From NCBI GenBank assembly GCA_014728085.1, contig WJMF01000153.1:38988-102987 (forward strand): 64,000 bases of DNA, in the 5' to 3' direction. This document shows positions 50,727 to 59,221 of the stretch, piece after piece; within the stretch, counting starts at the first letter, position 1; each line of letters opens with the position of its first letter. Source of the stretch: Candidatus Zhuqueibacterota bacterium (lineage in GTDB: Bacteria > Zhuqueibacterota > Zhuqueibacteria > Residuimicrobiales > Oceaniaggregativiventaceae). The notes under the pieces were generated by a model that worked only from the letters and a program-made list of their open reading frames with translations, was not told the DNA's origin and searched no databases. Both the position numbers and the translations under genes were made by a program.

Positions 50727-51705
50727 TCTTGTAACCTCGATTTTGAAAAATCAAAGCGCTAAAGCCGCAGCGCCGGCCGAAGCAGAGGCATATGCGAGTG
50801 CCAACATCGCCCTGATTAAATATTGGGGCAAACGGGATCAGGAGCTCAATCTTCCCAACACATCGAGTTTATCTATCTCTCTGAGTGTATTCGGAACCCG
50901 GACTCGGGTTAAACACACCAAAGGCTCTGATAAAATTTTTCTAAATAAAAAAAAATTGGCGGCTTCCGACGGATTTGTATTGCGTATTCGCCGTTTTCTC
51001 GATCTCTTTAGATCAAAAAACGAATATTATGAAATCAACACCCTGAACACGGTTCCGACCGCGGCTGGTCTGGCCTCCTCGGCATCGGGATTTGCGGCTC
51101 TGGTCAAGGCGCTAAACGACTTTTATGCATGGGGGCTGGGGCCAAGGGAACTGTCCATACTGGCCCGCCTGGGCAGCGGCAGCGCCTGCCGGTCTATAGA
51201 AGAAGGCTTTGTGCTGTGGAATTGTGGCATCCGGAAGGATGGAATGGATTCCTTTGCAGAAAAAATCGATATCAGATGGCCGGAACTGGCCATTGGCGTC
51301 ATCATGCTGTCAACAGAAAAGAAAAAAATTTCATCACGCGAGGGGATGCAGCGAACAGTGGAAACATCTGTTCTCTATCACTCCTGGCAACAAAAAGTCG
51401 AACAGGATTTGGCCCGTCTAAAACAGGCGCTGGAAAACAAAGACATTGCCCTCCTGGGGCAAACAGCCGAATCCAATGCCCTCTCCATGCATGCCACGGC
51501 ACTGGCAGCCTGGCCTCCCGTCTGCTACTGGCAGCCCAAATCACTGGAGATGATACAACGGGTTTGGGCGTTACGCCATCAGGGACTCGGTCTGTATCTG
51601 ACCATGGATGCCGGCGCAAATATCAAGCTATTATTCAAATCCGGTATCGAAAAAGTTGTCAAAAATCACTTCCCGACTGTAGAATGTATATATCCTTTTA
51701 AATAG
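50713..51705 (+). CDS. mvaD: Diphosphomevalonate decarboxylase
   Basis: 330 residues from TTG 50713, which has AAGGG 7 bases upstream and gives the usual family length; a frame extension to 50539 lies inside the previous gene. Converts mevalonate diphosphate to IPP with ATP. Motifs: ASANIALIKYWGKRDQELNLP, TAAGLASSASGFAAL (ATP loop), LARLGSGSACRSIEEGF and TMDAGANIKLL with the catalytic Asp. Ends the biosynthetic run. With the five genes upstream it completes acetoacetyl-CoA to IPP/DMAPP. Confidence 0.93.
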   Translation: MKKSDLVTSILKNQSAKAAAPAEAEAYASANIALIKYWGKRDQELNLPNTSSLSISLSVFGTRTRVKHTKGSDKIFLNKKKLAASDGFVLRIRRFLDLFRSKNEYYEINTLNTVPTAAGLASSASGFAALVKALNDFYAWGLGPRELSILARLGSGSACRSIEEGFVLWNCGIRKDGMDSFAEKIDIRWPELAIGVIMLSTEKKKISSREGMQRTVETSVLYHSWQQKVEQDLARLKQALENKDIALLGQTAESNALSMHATALAAWPPVCYWQPKSLEMIQRVWALRHQGLGLYLTMDAGANIKLLFKSGIEKVVKNHFPTVECIYPFK

Positions 51706-51721
51706 ACGGCAAGGAGTTACC

Positions 51722-52051
51722 ATGAATGAGGAACAATTACCCGGATCGTTTAATGATCTCATCACAAAGACAGGCAAACCCGTTCTGGTTGATTTTTGGG
51801 CAGAGTGGTGCAAACCCTGTCGTATAGTATCTCCCCTGATAGAAAAAATCGCACGGGAATATAAGGCCAAGATTCTCACGATCAAAGTCAATGTAGACAA
51901 AAAACAACACATTGCGGCGCAATATCAAATTAGCGGTATTCCCACTATTATGATGTTCTACAAAGGTGAATCGATCATGCGCCTAACCGGGGCCTTGCCC
52001 TATGAACAAATCAAAAGCAACGTCGACAATGCCCTGAAAAACCTGAAATGA
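51722..52051 (+). CDS. Thioredoxin with CKPC active site
   Basis: 109 residues, normal thioredoxin length and fold: VLVDFWAEWCKPCRIVSPLIE, then NVDKKQHIAAQYQISGIPTIMMFYKG with the cis-Pro. The redox pair is C-K-P-C rather than the classical C-G-P-C, which can shift the redox potential. No signal peptide, so cytoplasmic. AAGGAG precedes ATG 51722. It starts 16 bases after mvaD and may be read from the mevalonate promoter. Confidence 0.93.
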   Translation: MNEEQLPGSFNDLITKTGKPVLVDFWAEWCKPCRIVSPLIEKIAREYKAKILTIKVNVDKKQHIAAQYQISGIPTIMMFYKGESIMRLTGALPYEQIKSNVDNALKNLK

Positions 52052-52060
52052 GGAGATATT

Positions 52061-52981
52061 ATGGTGATGTATTTGAAAAAATTAATTTCGCTTCTGTTCT
52101 TGGGCGCTATTCTTTTATCCTCCTGCCGGCAACCGGGACTCGAAAAAGTCGTTGAAAACCTCGACTTTCCTGAAGGACCGGCCTGGGACGGTAAAGGCAA
52201 TTTATACCTTTCAAACTGCCATGGCGGCTGGATTGCAAAAATCAAAAAACAAAAAGCGATCGAATTTCTAAAAGCAAGCAAAGATCCTTTTACTTTCATT
52301 AAAACCAATGGCTTAACCATTGGTAAAGATGGCTTTATCTTTGCCTGTGAATATGGCATCGGGGCAATTCTAAGAATTCATCCAAAAGGCGAATCCGAAA
52401 TATATGTAAAAAGCTATCAGGATTCCGCTTTTAACCGGCCCAATGACCTTGCATTCGACGCCATGGGAGGTCTCTATTTTACGGATCCCAAATCCTATGA
52501 TCCCGATAACCCTGATGGTTACGTCTATTACATTGATACGGAAAAAAAGGTTAAACGCGTAGCCGGTCCTATGGCATTTCCGAACGGAATCGCCATCAAT
52601 CCGGATCATACAGAGTGTTTCATTTGTGAATCCGCAAAACACCGTATCGTGGTCATGAAGATTCAGGAGGATGGATATTTAAAATTCGATCGTATTCTTG
52701 TCGACTTTGACGCGGGTGATCCTGATGGGATAGCTTTTGATCGGGCGGGTTCATTATATGTAGCCCTTTATGGCGGCGGGGGGGTATTTATAATCAATCC
52801 GGCGGGTGAAATCGTCAATAAGATAGAAACCCCGGGCGCCAATCCCACAAATGTCGAGTTTGGCGAAACCGATTTAAAAACGCTTTTCATCACCGAGACA
52901 GAGACAAATGCGCTGTATAAAATAAAAGTAAAGATTGCAGGGCTGCCGCTCTATTTTTCACCCATGGTCAAAAGCCGATAA
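52061..52981 (+). CDS. SMP-30/gluconolactonase-like lipoprotein
   Basis: 306 residues. A lipoprotein signal (LFLGAILLSSC, Cys near residue 22) anchors it in a membrane. The remainder is a six-bladed propeller of the SMP-30/LRE family: LDFPEGPAWDGKGNLYLSN, FNRPNDLAFDAMGGLYFTDP, FPNGIAINPDHTECFICES and GDPDGIAFDRAGSLYVALYGGG carry the metal-binding Glu/Asn/Asp residues. Probable lactonase; substrate unknown. GAGGAGAT precedes ATG 52061, 9 bases after the thioredoxin gene. Confidence 0.88.
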   Translation: MVMYLKKLISLLFLGAILLSSCRQPGLEKVVENLDFPEGPAWDGKGNLYLSNCHGGWIAKIKKQKAIEFLKASKDPFTFIKTNGLTIGKDGFIFACEYGIGAILRIHPKGESEIYVKSYQDSAFNRPNDLAFDAMGGLYFTDPKSYDPDNPDGYVYYIDTEKKVKRVAGPMAFPNGIAINPDHTECFICESAKHRIVVMKIQEDGYLKFDRILVDFDAGDPDGIAFDRAGSLYVALYGGGGVFIINPAGEIVNKIETPGANPTNVEFGETDLKTLFITETETNALYKIKVKIAGLPLYFSPMVKSR

Positions 52982-53045
52982 TGGCATTCACTGAGCCCTG
53001 ATAAAAAAACAGCAGAAGACAGATAGAAATTCGGAAAACGATTCA

Positions 53046-53780
53046 ATGGAATACAAATTTGTATTGCTTTTTACCGTGGGATGCGTGGCAGGATTCATCA
53101 ACGTGATGGCCGGAGGCGGATCTGCTCTGACCTTGCCGGCACTCATTTTTCTGGGACTGGACGGCTCCATGGCCAATGGTACGAACAGGATTGCACTTTT
53201 TATCCAAAACATTTCAGCCGTCTCATCATTCAAAAAAAACAAAACCTCTGAATTCAGCAAAAGCCTCAAATACGCCGCGTTTACCCTGCCGGGAGCCATT
53301 CTCGGAGCGATTGTAGCCGTTACTATAAGCCACGCTCTGTTTCAGCGTATTCTGGGTGTGGTGATCATCGGAATCATGATCTCACTATTTGTCTCTCCGG
53401 CTAGCCATAAATCCATAACTGAAAAGAAAAATATTCTTATCTATCCGGCATTGGTTGGTATTGGACTTTATGGCGGATTCATCCAGGCCGGTGTGGGCTT
53501 TATCATAATTGCCTCGCTATACCATATCCTGCATATTCATCTGGTCAAGGTAAATATGCACAAGGTTTTTATCATCCTGGTGTACACCATCCCTGCATTG
53601 GCGATATTTATATACACCGGAAACGTACACTGGGTCTACGGCTTCTCGCTGGCAGCAGGAAATGCTGTTGGTGCCTGGTGGGGCGCCCATGTCGCCGTAA
53701 GAGGCGGTGACAGGGTAATTAAAATTTTTCTCGCCATCACCATGGTGATTATGGCGTTTAAACTGTTTGGCGCTTTTTAA
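53046..53780 (+). CDS. TauE/SafE family permease
   Basis: 244 residues, about 7-8 hydrophobic helices. The family signature GFINVMAGGGSALTLPAL at the N-terminus is repeated in the second half as YGGFIQAGVGFIIIASL, reflecting the internal duplication of TauE/SafE proteins. They export or import small organic sulfur compounds and carboxylates; the substrate here is unknown. It is convergent with the HAD gene (4-base overlap). A second family member lies at 55692-56471. Confidence 0.9.
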   Translation: MEYKFVLLFTVGCVAGFINVMAGGGSALTLPALIFLGLDGSMANGTNRIALFIQNISAVSSFKKNKTSEFSKSLKYAAFTLPGAILGAIVAVTISHALFQRILGVVIIGIMISLFVSPASHKSITEKKNILIYPALVGIGLYGGFIQAGVGFIIIASLYHILHIHLVKVNMHKVFIILVYTIPALAIFIYTGNVHWVYGFSLAAGNAVGAWWGAHVAVRGGDRVIKIFLAITMVIMAFKLFGAF

Positions 53781-54460
53781 GATTCTAGGATATCCATAAA
53801 GTCATCCGTCTTTTCAAGAGATGACAGCAAATGATCCGGTGAATATTGCGCCAGTTCATCTACCGAATAATGGGCCGCTCCGACAGCAACGGATTTTACG
53901 CCATGCGGTTTGGCGCACTTTATATCAAAAGGGGTATCTCCGATGATAAAGACATCTTCTACCTTGGGTTTTCGTTTATAGGATTTAACAAATCTTTGTA
54001 TGGCAAAGGGCAATAGCATATTGCGGTCGCCGGAATCATCGGCAAAGGCACCGAATTTGAATAAATGAGAAAGATTAAAATGAGCCAGCTTGATCCTGCC
54101 GCTCTTTTCCCAGTTTCCGCTCAGCAAGCCCAATATGATAGAATCCATGGCCTTGAGAATATCGAGCAGGTTTTCAACTCCCGGCATAATCCTCTTATTG
54201 TTACCCGGTTTCGAGATTTCTTCCGGTAGCAGTAAAAAATATCGCTCTTTAAAAGTATTCACAATGTTATCGTCAACCGGGATGCCGGCTCGTGTCATGG
54301 CGGTTTCAATAATCCACGTATCTGTTCGTCCGGACAGGCTTATGCCATCAAATGCATTCGGAACCTGATGAAGATCAAAAAAAGCGCGATTCATTGCCCG
54401 CAATCCTGCTCCACCCGATAAAATCAATGTACCATCAATATCAAACAGTAAAACTTTCAC
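53777..54460 (-). CDS. HAD-superfamily phosphatase (phosphoglycolate phosphatase-like)
   Basis: 227 residues from GTG 54460, with AGGTGG upstream and the nucleophile motif VLLFDIDGTLILSGG at the very N-terminus. Other HAD motifs: LLSGNWEKSG (Ser/Thr motif), Lys in FKFGAFADDS, and FIIGDTPFDIKCAKPHG (acidic motif IV). The helical cap between motifs I and II is typical of phosphoglycolate phosphatases. A longer frame up to 54523 overlaps the upstream epimerase gene and lacks a start site. Confidence 0.88.
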   Translation of the reverse strand: MKVLLFDIDGTLILSGGAGLRAMNRAFFDLHQVPNAFDGISLSGRTDTWIIETAMTRAGIPVDDNIVNTFKERYFLLLPEEISKPGNNKRIMPGVENLLDILKAMDSIILGLLSGNWEKSGRIKLAHFNLSHLFKFGAFADDSGDRNMLLPFAIQRFVKSYKRKPKVEDVFIIGDTPFDIKCAKPHGVKSVAVGAAHYSVDELAQYSPDHLLSSLEKTDDFMDILES

Positions 54461-54476
54461 CTTTCCACCTATAGAT

Positions 54477-55613
54477 TTAAAATTCTCCCTCGACACCGAT
54501 ACCAGGCTTATCAGGCAGAACAAGCCATCCTTCTTTTACCTTTGCACCCTGAAAAGGATCGTTGGATATCAATAAATGACCGTCCAGATCCGGGTAATCG
54601 ATTGCTGGTGATAAATGTGCGGCTGCTGTAATCGATAAGGAACTCGCAACCATACAGCCAAGCATGATTTTCATATTTAAAGAGCGGGCCATCCAGATCA
54701 TGCGCAGTGATTCCTGCAATCCGCCGGCTTTATCGATTTTAATATTAATGCCATCATAAGCCTGTGCCAAAACCGGTATGTCGCCGGCGGATTTGACCGC
54801 CTCATCTGCTATAATGGGAATGGATGCGCGTTCGCGTACCCATGCGGTTTCTTCCAGCATCTCTGCCGGCATCGGCTGTTCAACCAAATCAACGCCATTT
54901 TCCGCCAGCCATTCCACTTTACGAATCGCCATTTCTTTGTCCTTCCAGCCTTCATTGGCATCGACCCGCAATGTCTTATCCGTCACACTGCGTACCGTCT
55001 CGAGAATTTCTTTATCATTTTCTTTGCCCATCTTGATTTTCAACAACGGATAGGGTTCCGCCTCCTGAATCTTTTTTCTAATGATCTCAGGCGTATCTAT
55101 TCCAATGGAAAAAGTGGTTTGGGGAGCCTTTTGTTTATCCAGTCCCCAGAATTGATAAAGAGGTATACCCAATTTCTTTCCAATCCAATCGAGTATGGCC
55201 ATATCGAGAGCAGCTTTTGCAGCGGTTTGGCCTTTGCATAACACTTTTATTTTTAAGTGAATATCTACAAAATGCCAGGGATTGCAGGTTTTGAGAACAG
55301 GCTCTGCCAGCTTAATGGTTTCAATTGTAGACTCGAGCGATTCACCGTAGCGAACGTTATGTGCGGCCTCTCCCAGCCCAAAAACACCGTCTTTTTCGAG
55401 TCTGACAAAAACATTCTCCTTGTATTGACTCGTATTTCGTGCAATTGTCCAGGCATGTTTGAGTTCCAGCCGCTTTGATTTGTAAGCAAGACCGAATCCG
55501 CCAGGGGATGTTTTAATAGAGTCAGAATCCGCACACCCTGCAAAAGTCAAAGCACCGGCGGAAAGGGCGCCTTTTCCTGTTTTCTTGATAAATTCTTTTC
55601 GAGACATGAGCAT
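54477..55613 (-). CDS. Dipeptide epimerase-like enolase-superfamily lipoprotein
   Basis: 378 residues. A Tat-like signal (SRKEFIKKTGKGALSAGALTFAGC) with a lipobox Cys suggests export as a lipoprotein. The enolase-superfamily barrel follows: LKIKMGKENDKE (catalytic Lys pair), LRVDANEGW (metal Asp), LVEQPMP (metal Glu), IIADEAVKS (metal Asp) and INIKIDKAGGL (second catalytic Lys), matching L-Ala-D/L-Glu epimerases, although those are normally cytoplasmic. Possibly acts on peptidoglycan peptides, or as an N-acyl-amino-acid racemase. The start is ATG 55613, GGGAGGG upstream. The next gene is the HAD phosphatase, 17 bases on. Confidence 0.88.
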   Translation of the reverse strand: MLMSRKEFIKKTGKGALSAGALTFAGCADSDSIKTSPGGFGLAYKSKRLELKHAWTIARNTSQYKENVFVRLEKDGVFGLGEAAHNVRYGESLESTIETIKLAEPVLKTCNPWHFVDIHLKIKVLCKGQTAAKAALDMAILDWIGKKLGIPLYQFWGLDKQKAPQTTFSIGIDTPEIIRKKIQEAEPYPLLKIKMGKENDKEILETVRSVTDKTLRVDANEGWKDKEMAIRKVEWLAENGVDLVEQPMPAEMLEETAWVRERASIPIIADEAVKSAGDIPVLAQAYDGINIKIDKAGGLQESLRMIWMARSLNMKIMLGCMVASSLSITAAAHLSPAIDYPDLDGHLLISNDPFQGAKVKEGWLVLPDKPGIGVEGEF

Positions 55614-55691
55614 CAATCACCCTCCCAATAAATCTGTTTAAATAAGTTAAAATGATTTACCCATAACGAATATTGATATGAGGAACCTGCT

Positions 55692-56471
55692 TCAGCGAAG
55701 AAGCAATGTAAAGATATTTTTGTCAAGCAACAGCTGAATACCTGTTATCAAAACGAGAATCAATATAATTCTGGTAAAAGCCGCTTGCGAAATCCGCTTG
55801 TTCAGCCAGGCGCCTGTAAGCGTACCGAGAGGAATCAAGGGAATAAACCAAATCCCGGCTTTCAGAGACTCTATCGTGATCAGCTGAATCGAAATATAAG
55901 GAATCACCTTAAAGAGATTGACAAGAGCAAAGAAGAGAACCATTGTCGAAACAAAAACACGCTTGGACAATTTCTGCGGAAGCAGATACATGGCGATAAT
56001 AGCGCCGGCTGAGTGAGCGGCTGTGGAAACAAATCCGGCTGCAACGCCGACCAATCCACCTACCCATCCCCGGGGCTTGACTTGATTATCCTCAACGCTT
56101 TGAATCAGCCTGAACAAATGAACCATAACAAAGATTAAAACCACCACTCCGATAAACTTTTTTAAATAAAAATCTGAAATAGAGTGCATAAAAAAAGAAC
56201 CGGCCAAAATTCCGACGATCGATGCCGGAATCAAACGTTTGAGATTTGCAATATCCCAATGTCCGCGATGATGATAAAGCGTAAATACATCGGCCACAAT
56301 AAGCAAAGGCAGTAAAAACCCTACAGCAAACTTGGCGGGATAAATCAAACTCAATAACGGGGTCGTTAACAATCCCACGCCCCCACCAAAACCGGCCTTG
56401 GAAATACCGATTAAAAATACGGCAAAAAAAGTAATGGCCAAATTTATCACTACAGGAAATTCAGTCGTCAT
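55692..56471 (-). CDS. TauE/SafE family permease (second copy)
   Basis: 259 residues, about 8 hydrophobic helices. Family signature at the N-terminus (LIGISKAGFGGGVGLLTTPLLSL) and in the middle (GGLVGVAAGFVSTAAHSAGAIIAMYLLP). It is only distantly similar to the copy at 53046-53780 and is of the type often annotated as sulfite or small-anion exporter. It lies between the epimerase gene and a zinc-ribbon gene, all on the minus strand. The ribosome-binding site is weak. Confidence 0.88.
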   Translation of the reverse strand: MTTEFPVVINLAITFFAVFLIGISKAGFGGGVGLLTTPLLSLIYPAKFAVGFLLPLLIVADVFTLYHHRGHWDIANLKRLIPASIVGILAGSFFMHSISDFYLKKFIGVVVLIFVMVHLFRLIQSVEDNQVKPRGWVGGLVGVAAGFVSTAAHSAGAIIAMYLLPQKLSKRVFVSTMVLFFALVNLFKVIPYISIQLITIESLKAGIWFIPLIPLGTLTGAWLNKRISQAAFTRIILILVLITGIQLLLDKNIFTLLLR

Positions 56472-56484
56472 GCTTGTCCGTTTT

Positions 56485-56667
56485 TTAAAACGTTTCGATA
56501 AAATGCATAATGAGGCGGATCAATGGCCAGATAAATAATAGAATTAAAATAATAGCAATTGTCCGAAAACCGGATTTACGACGGGGAAATTCATAGCCGC
56601 AAATCGAACAAACTTCTGATGATGCATCAATATCAACCGCACAAGACGGGCATTCTCGTTTTTGCAT
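56485..56667 (-). CDS. Small zinc-ribbon membrane protein
   Basis: 60 residues. An N-terminal zinc ribbon (CPSCAVDIDASSEVCSICGYEF, two CxxC pairs) is followed by one hydrophobic helix (about 34-56). Such small proteins are common and uncharacterised. AAAGGT precedes ATG 56667. 13 bases separate it from the permease gene downstream, so they are probably one transcript. Confidence 0.75.
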   Translation of the reverse strand: MQKRECPSCAVDIDASSEVCSICGYEFPRRKSGFRTIAIILILLFIWPLIRLIMHFIETF

Positions 56668-56867
56668 TTAAAATACCTTTATAACCGTTGTGTGGATGAC
56701 ACTGCGGTCCGTACCGGATAAACGTGTCAACCTGCATTCTCTCAGGTGAAGGTAAACGCTTCAGATGTATCGTTATCCTGTCGCTAATGGCAATGCGATA
56801 CCCGTGATTATTGTATATAAATTGCCGCAAAATATCAAGGATAAAGATTTCAATGGAGGAAGAAAGG

Positions 56868-56896
56868 TTGACAAAAAAAAAATTGTTTCCTATATT
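56868..56896 (+). promoter_or_regulatory. Strong sigma-70-type promoter for the aminopeptidase gene
   Basis: TTGACA (56868-56873), exactly 17 bases, TATATT (56891-56896). Transcription would start near 56903, giving a leader of about 100 bases before ATG 57007. Confidence 0.75.
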
Positions 56897-56918
56897 AAAG
56901 CTATAACGAGATAAGATA

Positions 56919-56940
56919 AACCGTTTAATAACTTACGGTT
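56919..56940 (+). repeat. Inverted repeat in the aminopeptidase leader
   Basis: AACCGT (56919-56924) and ACGGTT (56935-56940) are perfect inverted arms with a 10-base loop. They lie in the predicted 5' leader about 65 bases before the start codon and could form a small hairpin or a regulator site. Confidence 0.35.
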
Positions 56941-57006
56941 AAAGCTTTGGCGGCTTTGATTATTTAATCAACAACAATAAATTGCTTTACAAACTGGAGT
57001 TGAAAA

Positions 57007-58146
57007 ATGCGAGATGATAGATTCAAAAATCTGGCTGATGTCATCATTAACCACTCTACCGAATTGAAAGCAGGAGAAAAAATTCTCATCGAAGCGATTG
57101 ATGTTCCCTATGAAATGGTTATTGAATTGATTAGAACGGCAAAAGCAAAGAATGCCTTGCCCTATGTAAGCATTAAACAGAACACGATCTTGCGCGAACT
57201 TTATAATATCGGCAGTGAACCGCTTATGAAAGACATCGGCACCTGGGAAGCCGAACGCATGCAATCCATGGATGCGTATGTTGCCTTGCGCGGAAGTTTT
57301 AATGCAACGGAATTATCTGATGTGAAGGCAGAAAATTTGGCGCTATATCAAAAATACTGGTGGGAACCGGTCCACATTAAACGACGCGTGCCCAAAACCA
57401 AATGGGTGGTCCTGCGCTGGCCCCATCCTTCAATGGCTCAGCAGGCACAGATGAGTACAGAAGCATTCGAGGATTTTTATTTCAATGTCTGTACTCTGGA
57501 TTATGGCAAAATGTCTCGGGCGATGGATGCCTTGAAAAGACGCCTTGAAAAGAGCGATAACATCACCATTAAAGGACCGGGAACGGATTTGCAATTCTCA
57601 GTTAAAGGGATGCCGGCCGTCAAGTGCGGCGGCAGACATAATTTACCGGATGGCGAAGTCTATACAGCACCGGTTCAAAACTCTGTTCATGGTAAACTGT
57701 GCTATTCGGCAAAAACCATTTATCAGGGCATTGTTCATGACAATATCTGTCTTACCTTTGAGCAGGGTAAAATCGTCGATGCAAAATCAAGCCGTACCGA
57801 TGTTTTGAATCAGGTTCTTGACACGGATGAAGGCGCCCGATATATCGGAGAATTTGCACTCGGACTGAATCCCATGATAAAAAATCCCATGCTCGATATC
57901 CTCTTTGACGAAAAAATCGCCGGCTCTTTTCATTTTACGCCGGGAAGTGCTTATGAAGAAGCTGATAACGGCAACGAGTCCAAAGTACACTGGGATATGG
58001 TTTGCATTCAGACCCCTGAATACGGAGGCGGAGAAATTTATTTTGACGGCAAACTCGTGCGAAAAGATGGACGTTTTGTCACAAGAGACCTGGAACCTTT
58101 AAATCCGGAAAATCTGACATCCGCCAAAGCGGACCAAACTCAATAA
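57007..58146 (+). CDS. M29 family aminopeptidase (aminopeptidase T/AmpS-like)
   Basis: 379 residues. Metal-dependent aminopeptidase. Family features: the N-terminal domain VIINHSTELKAGEKILIEA, a central metal-ligand motif NLPDGEVYTAP (Glu), GEFALGLNP (Glu), and HFTPGSAYEEADNGNESKVHWDMV with His and Asp ligands. Cytoplasmic. Length is normal for AmpS/PepS (about 370-410). Strong promoter upstream; followed 10 bases later by the TPR gene, so they are co-transcribed. Confidence 0.93.
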   Translation: MRDDRFKNLADVIINHSTELKAGEKILIEAIDVPYEMVIELIRTAKAKNALPYVSIKQNTILRELYNIGSEPLMKDIGTWEAERMQSMDAYVALRGSFNATELSDVKAENLALYQKYWWEPVHIKRRVPKTKWVVLRWPHPSMAQQAQMSTEAFEDFYFNVCTLDYGKMSRAMDALKRRLEKSDNITIKGPGTDLQFSVKGMPAVKCGGRHNLPDGEVYTAPVQNSVHGKLCYSAKTIYQGIVHDNICLTFEQGKIVDAKSSRTDVLNQVLDTDEGARYIGEFALGLNPMIKNPMLDILFDEKIAGSFHFTPGSAYEEADNGNESKVHWDMVCIQTPEYGGGEIYFDGKLVRKDGRFVTRDLEPLNPENLTSAKADQTQ

Positions 58147-58156
58147 GGAGAATCCA

Positions 58157-59194
58157 TTGTCCATGAATTCCGATCTCCAGACAGTGCTTGATCATATTAA
58201 AGCTGAATCCTACCAGCAAGCTATAAACGACCTAAACGTTCTGCTGAAAAAAAAAACCAACGATATTCAAGCTTTGAAAATCAAGGCCCGCTGTTTTCTT
58301 GCTCTGGATAAAAAACAAAAAGCAATTCAAACCTATGATACCCTCTTGGTGTTGCAAAAAGACGAGTCTCTGCAATACGAGAGTGCCCTGGTAAAAGGTC
58401 TGAATCCCGGTTTTCCTCCTTTTGAAAAACTGAAAAATGGTAATGCGTTATTCCTCAATGCTCTTTACATCTATATGCAGGGGAAAATCACCACAACCAT
58501 TAAAAGTCTGCAAAAAGCCATAGAGCTTCATTTTGACTGGGAGGCACAAGAATCCCTTGATTTGCTGGTAGGCTTTTTACTGCAAGAAAACGACTTTACA
58601 GATTTTGAACATATTTATCTGGATGCCGGGGAAGCAATCAGGGAAAATAATCCCCATCCGCAAAACCGTTGGTTTTCGCTCAGTTTACCGGTTCATGACT
58701 TTTTTGCCGCAACCAGCGATACAGGGCGGCAGGAAAAAGCAAAAAATTTCTTCAACCTTATCTCTCCCGCTGCGCTGCAGCACCAGCTCGATGGCCGTAA
58801 AGATCTTGAATCTATTCTTAAAGATTTTCTTCGCGATCAAGAAGATGCCCGGTTCGGGCTGGAAGCCTTGCGATGTTTGCAGAACAACGATATCGAAAAA
58901 TTAGCAGAATTATTACTGGCTTTGATGCTCGAACATCTGATGCGATTTTCGAGTTCGTTCGACCTCGAAAAGCAAGAGATGAAAAACAAACAACTGGCAG
59001 AGCTTGTGGTGTTGTTACCACGAAAATTATCTCTTGCCCTGCTTTTCATGTTTACCGTTTCCCGGCAAAAGGAAGCCTATCAGCAAAACTCGGGGAAAAA
59101 GCATCAAGACAAACTTTTAAATATGTTAACATTATGTTTTGTAACATTTTATCATCAAATTGGAATTTACGATCAACAAGATGATCACAGCTGA
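58157..59194 (+). CDS. TPR-like protein of unknown function
   Basis: 345 residues, all helical, no signal peptide. Tetratricopeptide-like pairs occupy about residues 7-75 (YQQAINDLNVLLKKKTNDIQALKIKARCFLALDK ...) and again near 100-125; the rest is helical without clear repeats. Likely a protein-protein interaction scaffold. The start is TTG 58157, because AAGGAG lies 6 bases upstream; ATG 58163 is the alternative. It lies between the aminopeptidase and P5C dehydrogenase genes in one transcript. Confidence 0.7.
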   Translation: MSMNSDLQTVLDHIKAESYQQAINDLNVLLKKKTNDIQALKIKARCFLALDKKQKAIQTYDTLLVLQKDESLQYESALVKGLNPGFPPFEKLKNGNALFLNALYIYMQGKITTTIKSLQKAIELHFDWEAQESLDLLVGFLLQENDFTDFEHIYLDAGEAIRENNPHPQNRWFSLSLPVHDFFAATSDTGRQEKAKNFFNLISPAALQHQLDGRKDLESILKDFLRDQEDARFGLEALRCLQNNDIEKLAELLLALMLEHLMRFSSSFDLEKQEMKNKQLAELVVLLPRKLSLALLFMFTVSRQKEAYQQNSGKKHQDKLLNMLTLCFVTFYHQIGIYDQQDDHS

Positions 59195-59221
59195 TAAACC
59201 TTAAAAAATAAGGAGGCCGTA

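Larger units (their letters stand above)
56668..57006. other. Divergent intergenic region with promoter and leader hairpin
   Basis: 339 bases between the zinc-ribbon gene (minus) and the aminopeptidase gene (plus). The right half contains a strong promoter and an inverted repeat, listed separately, and GGAG just before 57007. A 65-codon minus-strand frame at 56633-56830 overlaps the zinc-ribbon gene and shows no family signature; I do not call it. Nothing else is recognised. Confidence 0.55.

Noticed and set aside
56633..56830. Minus-strand 65-codon frame overlapping the zinc-ribbon gene
   Set aside because: It overlaps a better-supported gene in another frame, has no ribosome-binding site that I can see and no recognisable family signature.
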